A model generated the notes under the pieces. The model made no database searches and was not told the DNA's origin. It worked only from the letters and a program-made list of their open reading frames with translations. 64,000 nucleotides of DNA from Paludibacteraceae bacterium (GTDB taxonomy: Bacteria > Bacteroidota > Bacteroidia > Bacteroidales > Paludibacteraceae): NCBI GenBank assembly GCA_017938155.1, contig JAGBCD010000034.1, positions 1-64,000 on the forward strand, read 5' to 3'. The position numbers and the translations under genes are program-made. Positions within the stretch are counted from its first letter, which is position 1. Every line of letters starts with the position of its first letter. Below are positions 9,655 through 19,482 of the stretch, in pieces.

Positions 9655-10076
9655 TTTTTTCTTGGTTTGAATAAAACCTTCAGCACAAAATAATTGATTA
9701 TACCTGCTGCAAAGATACTTGGAAATCCTGCATTGATTTCTTCTATTCCTACCGTAATCAATACATGCAAGAAAATGAATTGTATGAACAGATTGAGTAT
9801 TCTCGCCAATACAAATCCTCCTGCATTGCTCAAGGTAGGTTTGGACCTGAACGTGTACCAAGCCGAAATCAAATAGTTGAAAACCATTTCTATGGCGAAA
9901 GCTATCACAAAGGCTATATATACCAATATGGCCCTTTCATCCCCCCACCATGTTTGAAAGGCTTTGAGTATCATTCGATACAACCAATCTTGTAGGAACA
10001 TGCCTGCCATGCCCACAATAAAGAATCGTACCATCGAACGATATCTCAAAGGTATTTTATCCGTTAATAGTTTCAT
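9651..10076 (-). CDS. GtrA-like membrane protein
   Basis: A 141 aa protein with four hydrophobic segments in the GtrA pattern: [17 protein letters not shown], then [19 protein letters not shown], then [17 protein letters not shown] and a last segment before [21 protein letters not shown] after the second helix is a family hallmark. GtrA proteins are linked to moving polyprenyl-linked sugars across the membrane for cell-surface polysaccharide. Start overlaps the alaS stop by 4 bases (ATGA), and its stop overlaps the guaD start in the same way. The precise substrate is unknown. Confidence 0.85.
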   Translation of the reverse strand: MKLLTDKIPLRYRSMVRFFIVGMAGMFLQDWLYRMILKAFQTWWGDERAILVYIAFVIAFAIEMVFNYLISAWYTFRSKPTLSNAGGFVLARILNLFIQFIFLHVLITVGIEEINAGFPSIFAAGIINYFVLKVLFKPRKK

Positions 10077-12676
10077 TGAATAGCATTAAGTACCTGTAAC
10101 ATTTCTTCTTTGGCAGCTGTCAATCCATCCGCATTTCTACCACCTGCGGTAGCCATCCAAGGTTGACCACCACCACCGCCTTGAATATGTTTAGCAGCAG
10201 ACTTGATGATATTGCCAGCATGTAACCCTTTCTCAATCAAAGGTTGTGACAAGAAGATTGAAATCATCGGTTTATCCTCTGTCAATGTAGTGCCTATGAT
10301 AGCAAATGGGATATTAGCCACTTTAGGTTTGAGAAGTGTGAACACGTTTCTGAGCATATCTACTTTGATATCGCCATCCAACATTACCAAGTTGATACCA
10401 TTATAATCTTTTGCGTTGCCTATCATTTGCTTGCACAAGATTTCTGCTTTCTCTTGCATGAGGAGTTCAAATTGTTTTTTCAAACTGCTATTCTCATCCA
10501 TCGTCTTACGGATAGCATTGATGAGGTCCGGTGCATTGTTGAACATGCCACGCAATTGATTGAGCAAATCTTGTTGTTGGTAGTAAAGTTCATCTACTTT
10601 TTGTGCAGTCACAGCCTCTATACGTCTCACGCCCGCAGCAACGCTGGTCTCCATCAGTATTCTCAAGGAGCCTATCAATCCTGTTGCTTTCACGTGGCAA
10701 CCACCACACAACTCAACGGATGAACCAAACTTGATGACACGCACATCATCACCATATTTCTCTCCGAACAACGCCATGGCTCCCATTTCTTTGGCTTGTT
10801 GCATCGTAGCGTGGCGTGTCTCGTCAAGAGGTAAGTTCTCTCGAATCATTTGGTTGGCGAACTTCTCTACTTCTCGCAACTCTTCAGGAGTCACTTTTTG
10901 GAAATGTGAGAAGTCAAATCTCAATGAGTCGGCAGTAACTAACGAACCCTTTTGCTCCACATGCGTACCCAATACATGGCGCAACGCATAATGTAGGATG
11001 TGGGTTGCAGAGTGGTTGGCTGCTATCGCCTTGCGTTTGTCCGCATCTACCTTGGCTACCAATGTGGCATGTATATCTTCTGGCATCTGCTCTAATATAT
11101 GTACGGGCAGATTGTTTTCACGTTTGGTATCGAGTACAGGGCAATCACCCAACCAACCTGAGTCACCTATCTCACCACCCATCTCTGCATAGAATGGCGT
11201 TTGTGTTAGTACCACTTGATAGAAGGATTTGTTCTTTTGTGCCACTTTACGATACCTTACAATCTGCGTATCACATGTCAAGGTATCATAGCCCACAAAT
11301 TCTGTTTCTCCATCCAATACCTCTACCCAATCGCTCACATCTTGTTTGGCAGCGTTGCGTGCACGTTCTTTTTGCAACTGCATTTGTTGATGAAACTCAT
11401 CCTCGTTGCATGTGAATCCCTTTTCTCGCAAGATAAGTTCGGTCAAGTCCAATGGGAAGCCATAGGTATCATACAAGGTAAACACATCCACCCCACTTAT
11501 TTGTTTGGTGGTAGCTTGCGCCATGAGTTTATCCAACAAAGCGATACCTTTTTCCAAAGTGCGTAAGAATGCTTCTTCCTCTTCTTTGAGTACTTTGGAT
11601 ATCAAGGTAGATTGAGACTTGATTTCTGGGTAAGCGTCGCCCATGTCGTCAACCAATTGAGGAATCAGTTTGTATAGGAAAGCTTCTCTTTGTTGCAAGA
11701 AAGTGTATCCATAACGCACTGCGCGTCTTAGTATTCGTCTGATGACGTAACCTGCCTTGGCATTACTTGGCAACTGTCCGTCAGCTATAGCGAAAGCTAT
11801 GGTACGGATATGGTCGGCTATAACGCGCATGGCAACATCGATTTTCTCATCCTTACCATATTGGCAGTTACACAATTGACCAATAAACTGTAGCATCGGT
11901 TGAAATACATCCGAATCGTAGTTAGACTGCTTGCCTTGCAATGTACGTACCAATCGTTCAAAGCCCATTCCGGTGTCTATCACTTTCATTGGCAGATTTT
12001 CCAAACTACCATCAGCCTTGCGATTATACTGCATGAAAACAAGGTTCCAAATCTCAATCACTTGTGGGTGGTCTTTGTTCACCAATTGGTATCCTGGTAC
12101 TTTCTCTTTGTCTTCTGCTGAACGGCTATCCACATGTATCTCGGAACATGGGCCACAAGGTCCTGTATCTCCCATTTCCCAGAAATTATCATGTTTGTTA
12201 CCTTCGATGATATGCTCTTTGGGCAAATGTTTCAACCAAATAGCCTCAGCTTCGTTGTCTCGTTCCAAATTGTCGTCCTTGGCTCCTTCAAAAACGGTCA
12301 CATACAAGTCCTTGGGATCGAGGTGTAGTACATTGACAATATATTCCCATGCCAAGTCGATTGCACCCTCTTTGAAATAATCTCCAAAAGACCAGTTGCC
12401 CAACATTTCGAACATGGTGTGGTGATAGGTGTCGTGACCTACTTCTTCCAAGTCGTTGTGTTTGCCACTTACTCTAAGGCATTTTTGCGCGTCACATGCT
12501 CGAGTAAAAGTCACGGGGTCGTTACCAAGAATGATATTCTTGAACTGATTCATACCTGCATTGGTAAACATCAGCGTTGGGTCATCTTTGATAACCATTG
12601 GTGCACTTGGAATGACTTGGTGTTGCTTGCTTGCAAAAAAGTCTAAGAATGATTGTCTAATTTCTTTAGCTGTCAT
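10073..12676 (-). CDS. alaS: alanyl-tRNA synthetase
   Basis: Class II synthetase charging tRNA-Ala, 867 aa, close to the usual bacterial length. The N-terminal aminoacylation core begins [18 protein letters not shown] and includes [10 protein letters not shown] and [13 protein letters not shown]. The editing domain has the zinc motifs [11 protein letters not shown] (near 555) and [10 protein letters not shown] (near 659). The C-terminal C-Ala domain ends with the Gly-rich [14 protein letters not shown]. The start is 44 bases after pdxA. No anomaly seen. Confidence 0.96.
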   Translation of the reverse strand: MTAKEIRQSFLDFFASKQHQVIPSAPMVIKDDPTLMFTNAGMNQFKNIILGNDPVTFTRACDAQKCLRVSGKHNDLEEVGHDTYHHTMFEMLGNWSFGDYFKEGAIDLAWEYIVNVLHLDPKDLYVTVFEGAKDDNLERDNEAEAIWLKHLPKEHIIEGNKHDNFWEMGDTGPCGPCSEIHVDSRSAEDKEKVPGYQLVNKDHPQVIEIWNLVFMQYNRKADGSLENLPMKVIDTGMGFERLVRTLQGKQSNYDSDVFQPMLQFIGQLCNCQYGKDEKIDVAMRVIADHIRTIAFAIADGQLPSNAKAGYVIRRILRRAVRYGYTFLQQREAFLYKLIPQLVDDMGDAYPEIKSQSTLISKVLKEEEEAFLRTLEKGIALLDKLMAQATTKQISGVDVFTLYDTYGFPLDLTELILREKGFTCNEDEFHQQMQLQKERARNAAKQDVSDWVEVLDGETEFVGYDTLTCDTQIVRYRKVAQKNKSFYQVVLTQTPFYAEMGGEIGDSGWLGDCPVLDTKRENNLPVHILEQMPEDIHATLVAKVDADKRKAIAANHSATHILHYALRHVLGTHVEQKGSLVTADSLRFDFSHFQKVTPEELREVEKFANQMIRENLPLDETRHATMQQAKEMGAMALFGEKYGDDVRVIKFGSSVELCGGCHVKATGLIGSLRILMETSVAAGVRRIEAVTAQKVDELYYQQQDLLNQLRGMFNNAPDLINAIRKTMDENSSLKKQFELLMQEKAEILCKQMIGNAKDYNGINLVMLDGDIKVDMLRNVFTLLKPKVANIPFAIIGTTLTEDKPMISIFLSQPLIEKGLHAGNIIKSAAKHIQGGGGGQPWMATAGGRNADGLTAAKEEMLQVLNAIQ

Positions 12677-12720
12677 ATCTGGATGTACGTTTTTATGTTC
12701 TATGAATAGTCTATTATTTG

Positions 12721-13782
12721 TTATGCATGTTTATGTGTGTTCTCTGGCACTACAATTTGCAGAGGGTCTTTGTTGAGTTCTGCGGTTTGCAATCTTCTTT
12801 TATACAAGTCAATTGCCATGTATAGTGCATTGGAGAAACTTGAAGGATTTGCAGTATTCTTGCCTGCCAAAGCATAAGCTGTGCCATGGTCGGGAGAAGT
12901 TCTTATCATTTGCAATCCCGCAGTGAAATTGACCCCTTCCATATCCAACGATTTGAATGGGATAAGTCCTTGATCGTGGTACATTGCCAACACGGCATCA
13001 AAGTGAGTATAATCACCTGCTCCGAAGAAACCATCTGCTGAGTATGGTCCAAAAGCCATCAATCCACTTTCTTTTGCTTCTTGTATAGCAGGAATGATAA
13101 TTTCTTTTTCTTCTGCTCCCAATAGTCCATTGTCCCCTGCATGCGGATTAAGAGCCAAGACTGCTATTCTTGGTTTTCTAATCCAAAAATCGTTTTGCAA
13201 AGTAGTATTGAGAATCGTAAGTTTTTCTATGATGCGTTCTTTGGTAATCATGCTTGGCACTTTTGCCAAAGGAGTATGGTTGGTCACCAAGGCAATACGC
13301 ATGCAATCGCTAACCATCATCATTAGGCTATTGGTTCCCTTGCCGAACATGGCAGTAAGGTATTCGGTATGTCCAGAATATTTGAACTGTTCGCATTGGA
13401 TATTACCCTTATTGATAGGAGCAGTTACGAGGGCATGTACCTCTCCATTCTTGAGGTCTTGACATGCTCGCTTGAGTGATGCCAAGGCTGCTTGTCCCGC
13501 CTCTTTGGTCGATTGTCCTATGTTGACAGGCGTGTTGTCCGAATAACATGGAATAAGGTTCAATCTACCATCTTTAGCCTGTTTGGGGGATTGGATGATA
13601 TTGAATGATAGGTTGTGATACTCTTCACCTAATGTGAGTGCATGTTGTTTGGCTATTTTAGCGTTGCCATAAACAATAGGTTTGCATATCTCACAAATAT
13701 GAGGGTCAGCAATACCTTTGAGTAGGATTTCATAACCCACTCCGTTGATATCGCCTGCTGTGATTGCTATGATTGGTTTCAT
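12721..13782 (-). CDS. pdxA: 4-hydroxythreonine-4-phosphate dehydrogenase
   Basis: NAD-dependent oxidation of 4-phosphohydroxy-L-threonine in DXP-dependent pyridoxal phosphate synthesis. Family features in the 353 aa protein: the start [15 protein letters not shown], the substrate loop [12 protein letters not shown] followed by FSGHTEYL-like residues, a metal-binding His in [14 protein letters not shown], and [10 protein letters not shown] near the C terminus. It starts 25 bases after the nitroreductase gene and precedes alaS. Partner pdxJ is not in the window. Confidence 0.93.
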   Translation of the reverse strand: MKPIIAITAGDINGVGYEILLKGIADPHICEICKPIVYGNAKIAKQHALTLGEEYHNLSFNIIQSPKQAKDGRLNLIPCYSDNTPVNIGQSTKEAGQAALASLKRACQDLKNGEVHALVTAPINKGNIQCEQFKYSGHTEYLTAMFGKGTNSLMMMVSDCMRIALVTNHTPLAKVPSMITKERIIEKLTILNTTLQNDFWIRKPRIAVLALNPHAGDNGLLGAEEKEIIIPAIQEAKESGLMAFGPYSADGFFGAGDYTHFDAVLAMYHDQGLIPFKSLDMEGVNFTAGLQMIRTSPDHGTAYALAGKNTANPSSFSNALYMAIDLYKRRLQTAELNKDPLQIVVPENTHKHA

Positions 13783-13807
13783 TGTATGTTATCAATTAAA
13801 AATATTA

Positions 13808-14314
13808 TTAGTCTTGATGTACTTTCTCGTATGGTAGTTTGGTTAGGTCATATTGTTTTCTCTCCTCATCCTTGTAACCCAAAGCGATGACACATAAGAT
13901 GGTCAGTTCTTGTGGTACATTGACAACTTTCTTCACCAGTTCTTCGGCTCCTTCTCTATTGTACACATGGCACCAGCACGCACCTATTCCTCTATCTTCT
14001 GCTGCTAATAGGATATTATGAGCAGCTATCGCTCCGTCGCATTGCCATGTATCAATCTTGTTGGCATCCAATGCTACCACAATAGCAGCCATTGCTGTCT
14101 CAAACATGCCGCTACCATAGGTTCGACAACCTTTGAGTGTTCTGAGTTTATCCACATCGGTCACGACGTAAAATTCCCACTCATTGCATCGCTTGCCAGC
14201 AGGTGACATGAGAGCACATTGGAGGATATAGTCGAGATGTTCTTGTTCTATTGGACGATCTTGATATTTTCTGATAGACCGTCTATTTTGGCATAAAGTA
14301 ATAAAGTCTTGCAT
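13808..14314 (-). CDS. nitroreductase family protein
   Basis: FMN-dependent oxidoreductase of 168 aa. The N-terminal NRRSIRKYQDRPIE motif binds FMN phosphate, MSPAGKRCNEWEFYVV follows as expected, and the C-terminal IALGYKDEER segment is the second flavin-contact region. These enzymes reduce nitro compounds, quinones or flavins; the physiological substrate is not evident. First gene of the eight-gene minus-strand run, with its own promoter just upstream (14336-14366). Confidence 0.88.
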   Translation of the reverse strand: MQDFITLCQNRRSIRKYQDRPIEQEHLDYILQCALMSPAGKRCNEWEFYVVTDVDKLRTLKGCRTYGSGMFETAMAAIVVALDANKIDTWQCDGAIAAHNILLAAEDRGIGACWCHVYNREGAEELVKKVVNVPQELTILCVIALGYKDEERKQYDLTKLPYEKVHQD

Positions 14315-14335
14315 AATACGTCTAATTTAAGCGCA

Positions 14336-14366
14336 CAAAGTTACGACATTTTTTACATATCTGCAA
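14336..14366 (-). promoter_or_regulatory. promoter of the nitroreductase-pdxA-alaS run
   Basis: On the plus strand CAAAGTTA (14336-14343, the -7 box) and CAA (14364-14366, the -33 box), 20-base spacer. It faces left, about 20 bases before the nitroreductase start. Confidence 0.75.
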
Positions 14367-14409
14367 ATTATAATTCACTGCGACGATACAATGGAAATAC
14401 TTGAAATGT

Positions 14410-14440
14410 TTGTTTATATAAAAAATTTGATGTACCTTTG
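14410..14440 (+). promoter_or_regulatory. promoter of the DUF4837 lipoprotein gene
   Basis: -33 TTG 14410-14412, 20-base spacer, -7 TACCTTTG 14433-14440, about 23 bases before the start codon. Confidence 0.75.
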
Positions 14441-14463
14441 CTGCATAATCTTAAATATATTTG

Positions 14464-15618
14464 ATGATGAAGAAGGCTATTTTATCTTGTTTTGCAATTA
14501 TCCTATTCATGGTTTCATGCACCAATGGAGAGCGCATATTGACGTCAGCAACGGGAAGTATATATGAATGTTTGGTAGTAATGAACAACCCTGTTTTGAC
14601 AGAAACCCAATTGGCCACTTTGGCGGAGCATCCATTATTACAGTCCAATGGTTCTGCCTATAGTGAAGCAGTAACGCATCTATACGATTTGGTTTCTGGC
14701 GTTATGGGAGCAGATATGCCTTGTATGCCACAGATGGAGAGTTATTTTACTCTCACACACGTTGCGCCCAATGCGTTTGATGATTTTTTGAAGCCAACGC
14801 GTAATATTCTCTATGTGGATATCAACCCTAACCAATACACACAGACCAAAGCAAAAATGCATGTGGATGTATGGTCAACACCTCAAGCATATTGTCATGT
14901 ACAATGCCCATCCAATGACGAGTTCATTGCATGGTGGTTGAAAGAAGGCAACAACATACGCGATTGGTTTGTACGTCAGGAATTGAACCGCCATGCTAAG
15001 TTCTACAAGCATGCAACCAACAGAGAAGGACGTACACGATTGATCGAACGTATCGGCGTGGACATGTGGATACCAGAGGATTATATGTTTATCATGGACA
15101 CTACATTTAGATTGGCACCGCCTTCTTTAAGTGCAGGAGAAGATGTAGATGTGTTATGGTTCTGCAACAACAAGGGACCTATGCGTAGAGATTTGGTTGT
15201 ATATAGCTATCCCTACAAGGATAAGAACACCTTTAGTTTGCCTTACCTCAATGCCCAGCGAGATGCTGTTTTAGGTCGCATCATATCAGGCAGTGTAGCA
15301 GGGTCATATATTGGCACTGAATACAAGGTTTTCCCTCCTCAATTTCGTGCGTTGCATGTACAACAATCGGGCTATGCAGGCGAAGTACGTGGGTTGTGGA
15401 AACTTTATGCGGGAGAAGCTATGGGTGGTCCGTATGTTAGTCACACGCGAGTGGATGAAATCTTCCAACGTGTAATCACGGCAGAAGTGTTTATATATGC
15501 CAGTGGGCAAAAGAAACGCAATGCTTTACGCCAGGCAGAAGCCATCTTGTACACAATGGAACTACCGCAAGAAGTAAACCAAATTGCTGATATACAAATA
15601 AGCGCACCAACCAATTGA
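14464..15618 (+). CDS. DUF4837 family lipoprotein
   Basis: A 384 aa predicted lipoprotein with a lipobox-type signal (hydrophobic run to FMVSC, then TNGER). The rest matches what I know of DUF4837, a Bacteroidetes-restricted family of unknown function: SATGSIYECLVVM near the start, then LTHVAPNAFDDFLKPTRNILYVDINP, and a conserved central block around FVRQELNRH. The ATG codons at 14464 and 14467 are both possible starts. The gene stands alone between a divergent promoter region and a convergent ABC-F gene. Confidence 0.82.
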   Translation: MMKKAILSCFAIILFMVSCTNGERILTSATGSIYECLVVMNNPVLTETQLATLAEHPLLQSNGSAYSEAVTHLYDLVSGVMGADMPCMPQMESYFTLTHVAPNAFDDFLKPTRNILYVDINPNQYTQTKAKMHVDVWSTPQAYCHVQCPSNDEFIAWWLKEGNNIRDWFVRQELNRHAKFYKHATNREGRTRLIERIGVDMWIPEDYMFIMDTTFRLAPPSLSAGEDVDVLWFCNNKGPMRRDLVVYSYPYKDKNTFSLPYLNAQRDAVLGRIISGSVAGSYIGTEYKVFPPQFRALHVQQSGYAGEVRGLWKLYAGEAMGGPYVSHTRVDEIFQRVITAEVFIYASGQKKRNALRQAEAILYTMELPQEVNQIADIQISAPTN

Positions 15619-15628
15619 TGCGCTTATT
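15597..15628. terminator. shared bidirectional terminator overlapping two gene ends
   Basis: Arms AATAAGCGCA (15597-15606) and TGCGCTTATT (15619-15628), 12-base loop. It covers the stop codon of the DUF4837 gene (15616-15618) and reaches the stop of the convergent ABC-F gene (15627-15629). Confidence 0.7.
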
Positions 15629-17405
15629 ATTTGCTATATTCACTCAATTCTAACCACCTGTATTCTTTTTCATCCAACAGTCGTTTGACCTCTTCGTAAC
15701 GAATCGATACTTGCTGTATGGTTTGTGCATCCAATTGCACTCCGGAGAGTTGTTGTTCTAAGGTTGCTTTTTCTTCTTCCAAGGCAGGTAACTCTTGCTC
15801 AAGGGTTAGGAGTTCTTGTTTTTCTTTGAAACTCAGTTTGCGTGTAGTGCCCGTATTGTTGTTTTGTTTGGGTTTGGTAGCAGGTTTGCTATTCTCTTTT
15901 GGAGTAGAGGTATTCTTTTCTGCTTCGCTCAAACGGTATTGGGTATAGTTGCCTGGAAAATCTTTTATTTTTCCCTCCCCTTCAAAAACGAATATATGAT
16001 CCACTACCCTATCCATAAAATAGCGGTCGTGGCTCACCAAGATGAGACATCCTTGGTATGCTTTGAGGTATTCCTCAAGCACTTGCAAGGTAGGGATATC
16101 CAAGTCGTTGGTTGGTTCGTCCAATATCAAAAAATTAGGGTTTCTCATTAGCACGGTACACAAGTGCAAACGTTGCTTTTCTCCTCCAGATAGTTTGGCC
16201 ACAAAATCGTGTTGCTGAGATGGAGAGAAAAGGAAATGCTGAAGCAATTGTCCCGCAGTCAGTTTGTTACCATTTCCCATGTCTATCATCTCCGCAACAT
16301 CTCTGACCACGTCGATCACTTTTTTGTCTTCTTGGAAAGTTAGTCCCGTTTGCGCATAATAGCCAAAACGAACAGTAGTTCCCACATCAAACGTTCCACT
16401 ATCGGGCTGAAGGTAGCCCAACAACAACTTTAGGAAAGTGGACTTGCCAGTGCCATTATTGCCAATAATGCCCAATTTCTCATAGCGTGTAAAAACATAA
16501 GAGAAATCTTCCAGTATGACTTTATCCGATTGCTGGTTATCAGTAGCAGCAAAGCGTTTGGATACATTTTTCGCTTCAAAAATCTTGTTGCCTATATAGG
16601 TTGACTTGATATTGAGTTGTACGTTTTGCTCTTGTATTGACTGTTTGGCTTTTTTCTCAATCTCATAGAAATTGTCTATCCTATAACGTGCTTTATGTGC
16701 CCTTGCTTGGGGCATGCGTCGCATCCATTCCAATTCGGTTCGGTATAGGTTTCTGTATTTATCTATCTCAGCGTTTTGGTTTTCGATGCGTTCTTCTCTC
16801 GCTTCTAAGTAGGCTGTATAATTGCCCACATATTCATATAGATGGTATTGGTCCAGTTCCCAAATGTTTGTGCACACACTGTCCAGGAAATACCTATCAT
16901 GGGTCACCATAAGAAGGGTGATAGAGGTTTTTCTTAGATAGTTTTCCAGCCATATAACCATTTGCAAATCCAAATGGTTGGTTGGTTCATCCATAATCAA
17001 CAAGTCTGGTTCCTCTGCCAACACTTTGGCGATAGCCACCCTTTTTTGTTGTCCACCACTTAGTTTGTCAATGGTGAGGGTGGTATCTGTGATTTGGAGT
17101 TGAGTAAGCAGTTGTTGCACGCGTAACGTATCACAATACTGCTTGATGGTAAGATGGTTAGGAAGGGATATTATCTGTGACAAGTATGCCACTTTTATTC
17201 CATTGCGGAAGGTTATTTTTCCCTCGTCATAATCTGTATGTCCCGCCAATATATTCAGCAGGGTTGATTTACCAATACCATTGCGCGCAATGAGGGCTAT
17301 TCGTTGTCCTTCGTTGATAGCAAAACTGATGTTTTGAAACAACACTTTTGACCCTACCGATTTGGTAAGGTTTTCTACTAATAGATAGGGAACAACGTTT
17401 GCCAT
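15627..17405 (-). CDS. ABC-F family ATPase (Uup-like)
   Basis: Soluble protein with two ATP-binding cassettes and no membrane domain, acting on ribosomes. Cassette 1 has Walker A GKSTLLN and signature LSGGQQKRVAIAK followed by MDEPTNHLD. Cassette 2 has GKSTFLK, LSGGEKQRLHL and LDEPTNDLD. A linker helix rich in RRMPQARAHKAR separates them. The C-terminal charged coiled coil (about residues 525-590, with KLSFKEKQELLTLEQELPAL) is the Uup-type tail, which can bind branched DNA or rRNA. The 592 aa protein begins 9 bases after the upstream SDR gene stop. Confidence 0.9.
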   Translation of the reverse strand: MANVVPYLLVENLTKSVGSKVLFQNISFAINEGQRIALIARNGIGKSTLLNILAGHTDYDEGKITFRNGIKVAYLSQIISLPNHLTIKQYCDTLRVQQLLTQLQITDTTLTIDKLSGGQQKRVAIAKVLAEEPDLLIMDEPTNHLDLQMVIWLENYLRKTSITLLMVTHDRYFLDSVCTNIWELDQYHLYEYVGNYTAYLEAREERIENQNAEIDKYRNLYRTELEWMRRMPQARAHKARYRIDNFYEIEKKAKQSIQEQNVQLNIKSTYIGNKIFEAKNVSKRFAATDNQQSDKVILEDFSYVFTRYEKLGIIGNNGTGKSTFLKLLLGYLQPDSGTFDVGTTVRFGYYAQTGLTFQEDKKVIDVVRDVAEMIDMGNGNKLTAGQLLQHFLFSPSQQHDFVAKLSGGEKQRLHLCTVLMRNPNFLILDEPTNDLDIPTLQVLEEYLKAYQGCLILVSHDRYFMDRVVDHIFVFEGEGKIKDFPGNYTQYRLSEAEKNTSTPKENSKPATKPKQNNNTGTTRKLSFKEKQELLTLEQELPALEEEKATLEQQLSGVQLDAQTIQQVSIRYEEVKRLLDEKEYRWLELSEYSK

Positions 17406-17414
17406 TGGAAGTTC

Positions 17415-18239
17415 TTATTTTTGCTTCAATTCAAACAATGGAAATCGTTTCATGACCGCAAACACCAGCCAATCGGGCAAGTGGTTGATGATAGGTACAA
17501 TGATTGCATTCCATGCACCGGGCATGCATTGTTTTTTCCAAGTCTTGAATAGTGCTTTCAGCGCTTTATTAACCAGTTTTTCTGGTGACATTGTTATGCC
17601 CGCTACGCGCAAGATTTTAGCAAACTTAGGAGGGAAAGGGAGCAATCCCGTATCGGTTGAGCCTGGGGTTAATGCTATCACGTGTATGCCATAAGGGCGC
17701 AGTTCGTACCACAACGATTTGGAGAAGTTGAGTACAAATCCTTTGGTTGCGTTGTATGCTTGAATGCCTGGCATTGCCATCCATGCTGTCATGGAAGACA
17801 TATTGAGGATATACCCCGTTGCTTGGGGTTTGTGTGTATAGCTGGGATGATGGCTCCTACTGACCATATCTTGGGCAAACAAGCGGCATAGTTTGGTTAA
17901 TGTCAGTACGTGTAGGTTAATCATCGTTTCCACTTTACCAATAGGTGTTTGGCAAAGAGGATTGAAAATCAACATGCCTGCATTGTTGATAAGCACATCC
18001 ACATGGATGTTATTATCTTGAGTAAATTGGTATATTTGTTCTGCGGCATTTTGTTCTGCAAGATTTTTGTACAGCCATATTGTCTTGACTCCATATTGTT
18101 GAGTCAAGTCCATGGCTACTTGTTGAAGTTCTTTTTCTTGGTTGCTAACCAAAAGCAGATCGCAACGATAATCTCGTGCAAGTGCTGTAGCATATTGCAA
18201 TCCTATGCCTGAAGATGCTCCTGTGACTAATGCAAACAT
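17415..18239 (-). CDS. short-chain dehydrogenase/reductase, hydroxysteroid dehydrogenase-like (SDR1)
   Basis: Classical SDR of 274 aa. The cofactor loop is TGASSGIG (residues 6-13), NNAG follows, and the catalytic Ser, Tyr and Lys lie in NMSSMTAWMAMPGIQAYNATK with the normal spacing. No acidic residue follows the second strand (LLLVSNQEKEL), which favours NADP(H). It closely resembles SDR2 at 18649-19476, so the two are tandem paralogues. The pair sits beside a 5-alpha-reductase and an OYE-type reductase, which suggests 3- or 17-hydroxysteroid oxidoreductase activity; that is inference. A repeat-filled spacer of 409 bases separates it from SDR2, and I see no clear promoter of its own. Confidence 0.85.
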   Translation of the reverse strand: MFALVTGASSGIGLQYATALARDYRCDLLLVSNQEKELQQVAMDLTQQYGVKTIWLYKNLAEQNAAEQIYQFTQDNNIHVDVLINNAGMLIFNPLCQTPIGKVETMINLHVLTLTKLCRLFAQDMVSRSHHPSYTHKPQATGYILNMSSMTAWMAMPGIQAYNATKGFVLNFSKSLWYELRPYGIHVIALTPGSTDTGLLPFPPKFAKILRVAGITMSPEKLVNKALKALFKTWKKQCMPGAWNAIIVPIINHLPDWLVFAVMKRFPLFELKQK

Positions 18240-18648
18240 TTTTTCAAGGTTTCACGCACCAAAGGTGCTTGTTTCATCGCTTCGCAGTTTCAAAGTTTCA
18301 TCGCACTAATGTGCGGTTTCAAAGTTCTAAGGGTTCTAAAGGTTCAAAGGTTCTAAAGGTTCTAAAGGTTCTAAGGGTTCTAAAGGTTCTAAGAGTTTTA
18401 AGAGTTCTAAGGGTTCTAATGTTTTAACTATCCTTTAGAACAGCAGCTTTGCTGCGCTTAGAACATTTAGAACAGCCCAAAGGGCGATTAGAACAGCCCA
18501 AAGGGCGATAGAACAGCAGCTTTGCTGCGCTTAGAACATTTAGAACAGCCCAAAGGGCGATAGAACAGCAGCTCACTCTGTGAGCCTCCTCTAAACTGAG
18601 GAGTTTGTTAATTCAAAATTCAAAATTCAAAATTCTCAATCCTTCTCT
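18240..18648. repeat. composite dispersed intergenic repeat, copy B, between the two SDR genes
   Basis: Entire gap is repeat DNA: GCACC-AAA-GGTGC (18256-18268); GCAC-TAAT-GTGC (18303-18314); a 9 bp GGTTCTAAR array (about 18318-18420); GCAGC-TTT-GCTGC (18443-18455 and again near 18512); GCCC-AAA-GGGC (18475-18485 and two more); GCTCAC-TCT-GTGAGC (18571-18585); and ATTCAAA strings (18609-18636). A block of about 50 bases with AGAACAGC is repeated several times and recurs at 36780-36870. Confidence 0.8.
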
Positions 18649-19476
18649 TTACTTCTGAAATCTCCCAACGTACTTGATAGCTAAGAACACCAGCCAATCG
18701 GGCGTATGTTTGAGGAGTGGAGTTGCCAAATGGTTGATTACTCCTGGCATGTCTGCTTTCTTGCCTTTGAACATCTTACGGAGTGCCCTTTTTACCAATT
18801 TCTCTGGTGGAATAGCCACGGTCAAGTTGACTGCTAACTTGCGCAAGTTAGGAGCTAAGCCAAACAAGGCGGTATCCACTGCACCTGGAGTCATTACGGT
18901 GATATTAACCCCTTTGGGTTTGAGTTCGTACCACAATGATTTGGAGAAATTGTATATGAATGCTTTGGTGGCGTTATATGTTTGTATGCCTGGCATGGCC
19001 ATCCAGGCGGACATGGAAGACATATTGAGGATATAACCTTTTTTGCGTTTGCACCCATTAATTTTCTCCTGTTGTTCTTGTTCGGTGAGTTGTCTATTGA
19101 TCATCTCTTCTCCGAACAACCTGCACAACTTAGCTACTGTTATCATATGCAGGTTGAGCATCAAATCGATACGTTTGGTAGATGTTTCGCAATAGGGATT
19201 GAAGAAGAAGACACCTGCATTGTTGATGAGCACATCAACCACCAATCCATTGTCTTTGCAGTAAGCAAATAGCAAATCGGCGGCATCTGGTTGGGACAAA
19301 TCAGCATAATGAGATAGAGTGTTGACGCCATACTCATTTTTGAGATTTTGAGCCACTTCTTCAAGTTCTTTTTCTTGGTTAGAAACCAATAGTAAATCGC
19401 TATGATAATCGCGTGCTAATTGAGTAGCGTATTGTAATCCTATTCCGCTACTGGCACCTGTTACTAAACTTAACAT
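18649..19476 (-). CDS. short-chain dehydrogenase/reductase, probable hydroxysteroid dehydrogenase (SDR2)
   Basis: Paralogue of SDR1, 275 aa. TGASSGIG at residues 6-13, LINNAG, and the catalytic Ser, Tyr and Lys in MSSMSAWMAMPGIQTYNATK. The second strand again lacks an acidic residue (LLLVSNQEKEL), favouring NADP(H). It starts 6 bases after the OYE-family gene, so it is almost certainly co-transcribed with it and with the steroid 5-alpha-reductase homologue. By analogy with known gut Bacteroidales clusters it is the best candidate here for a 3-beta-hydroxysteroid dehydrogenase. An ordinary SDR acting on other keto compounds is the alternative. Confidence 0.87.
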   Translation of the reverse strand: MLSLVTGASSGIGLQYATQLARDYHSDLLLVSNQEKELEEVAQNLKNEYGVNTLSHYADLSQPDAADLLFAYCKDNGLVVDVLINNAGVFFFNPYCETSTKRIDLMLNLHMITVAKLCRLFGEEMINRQLTEQEQQEKINGCKRKKGYILNMSSMSAWMAMPGIQTYNATKAFIYNFSKSLWYELKPKGVNITVMTPGAVDTALFGLAPNLRKLAVNLTVAIPPEKLVKRALRKMFKGKKADMPGVINHLATPLLKHTPDWLVFLAIKYVGRFQK

Positions 19477-19482
19477 GTGAGA

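Noticed and set aside
18318..18420. Possible CRISPR-like array
   Set aside because: Units are 9 bp and contiguous without unique spacers; no cas genes. The 11 bp arrays at 34055, 39932 and 57309 are rejected for the same reason.
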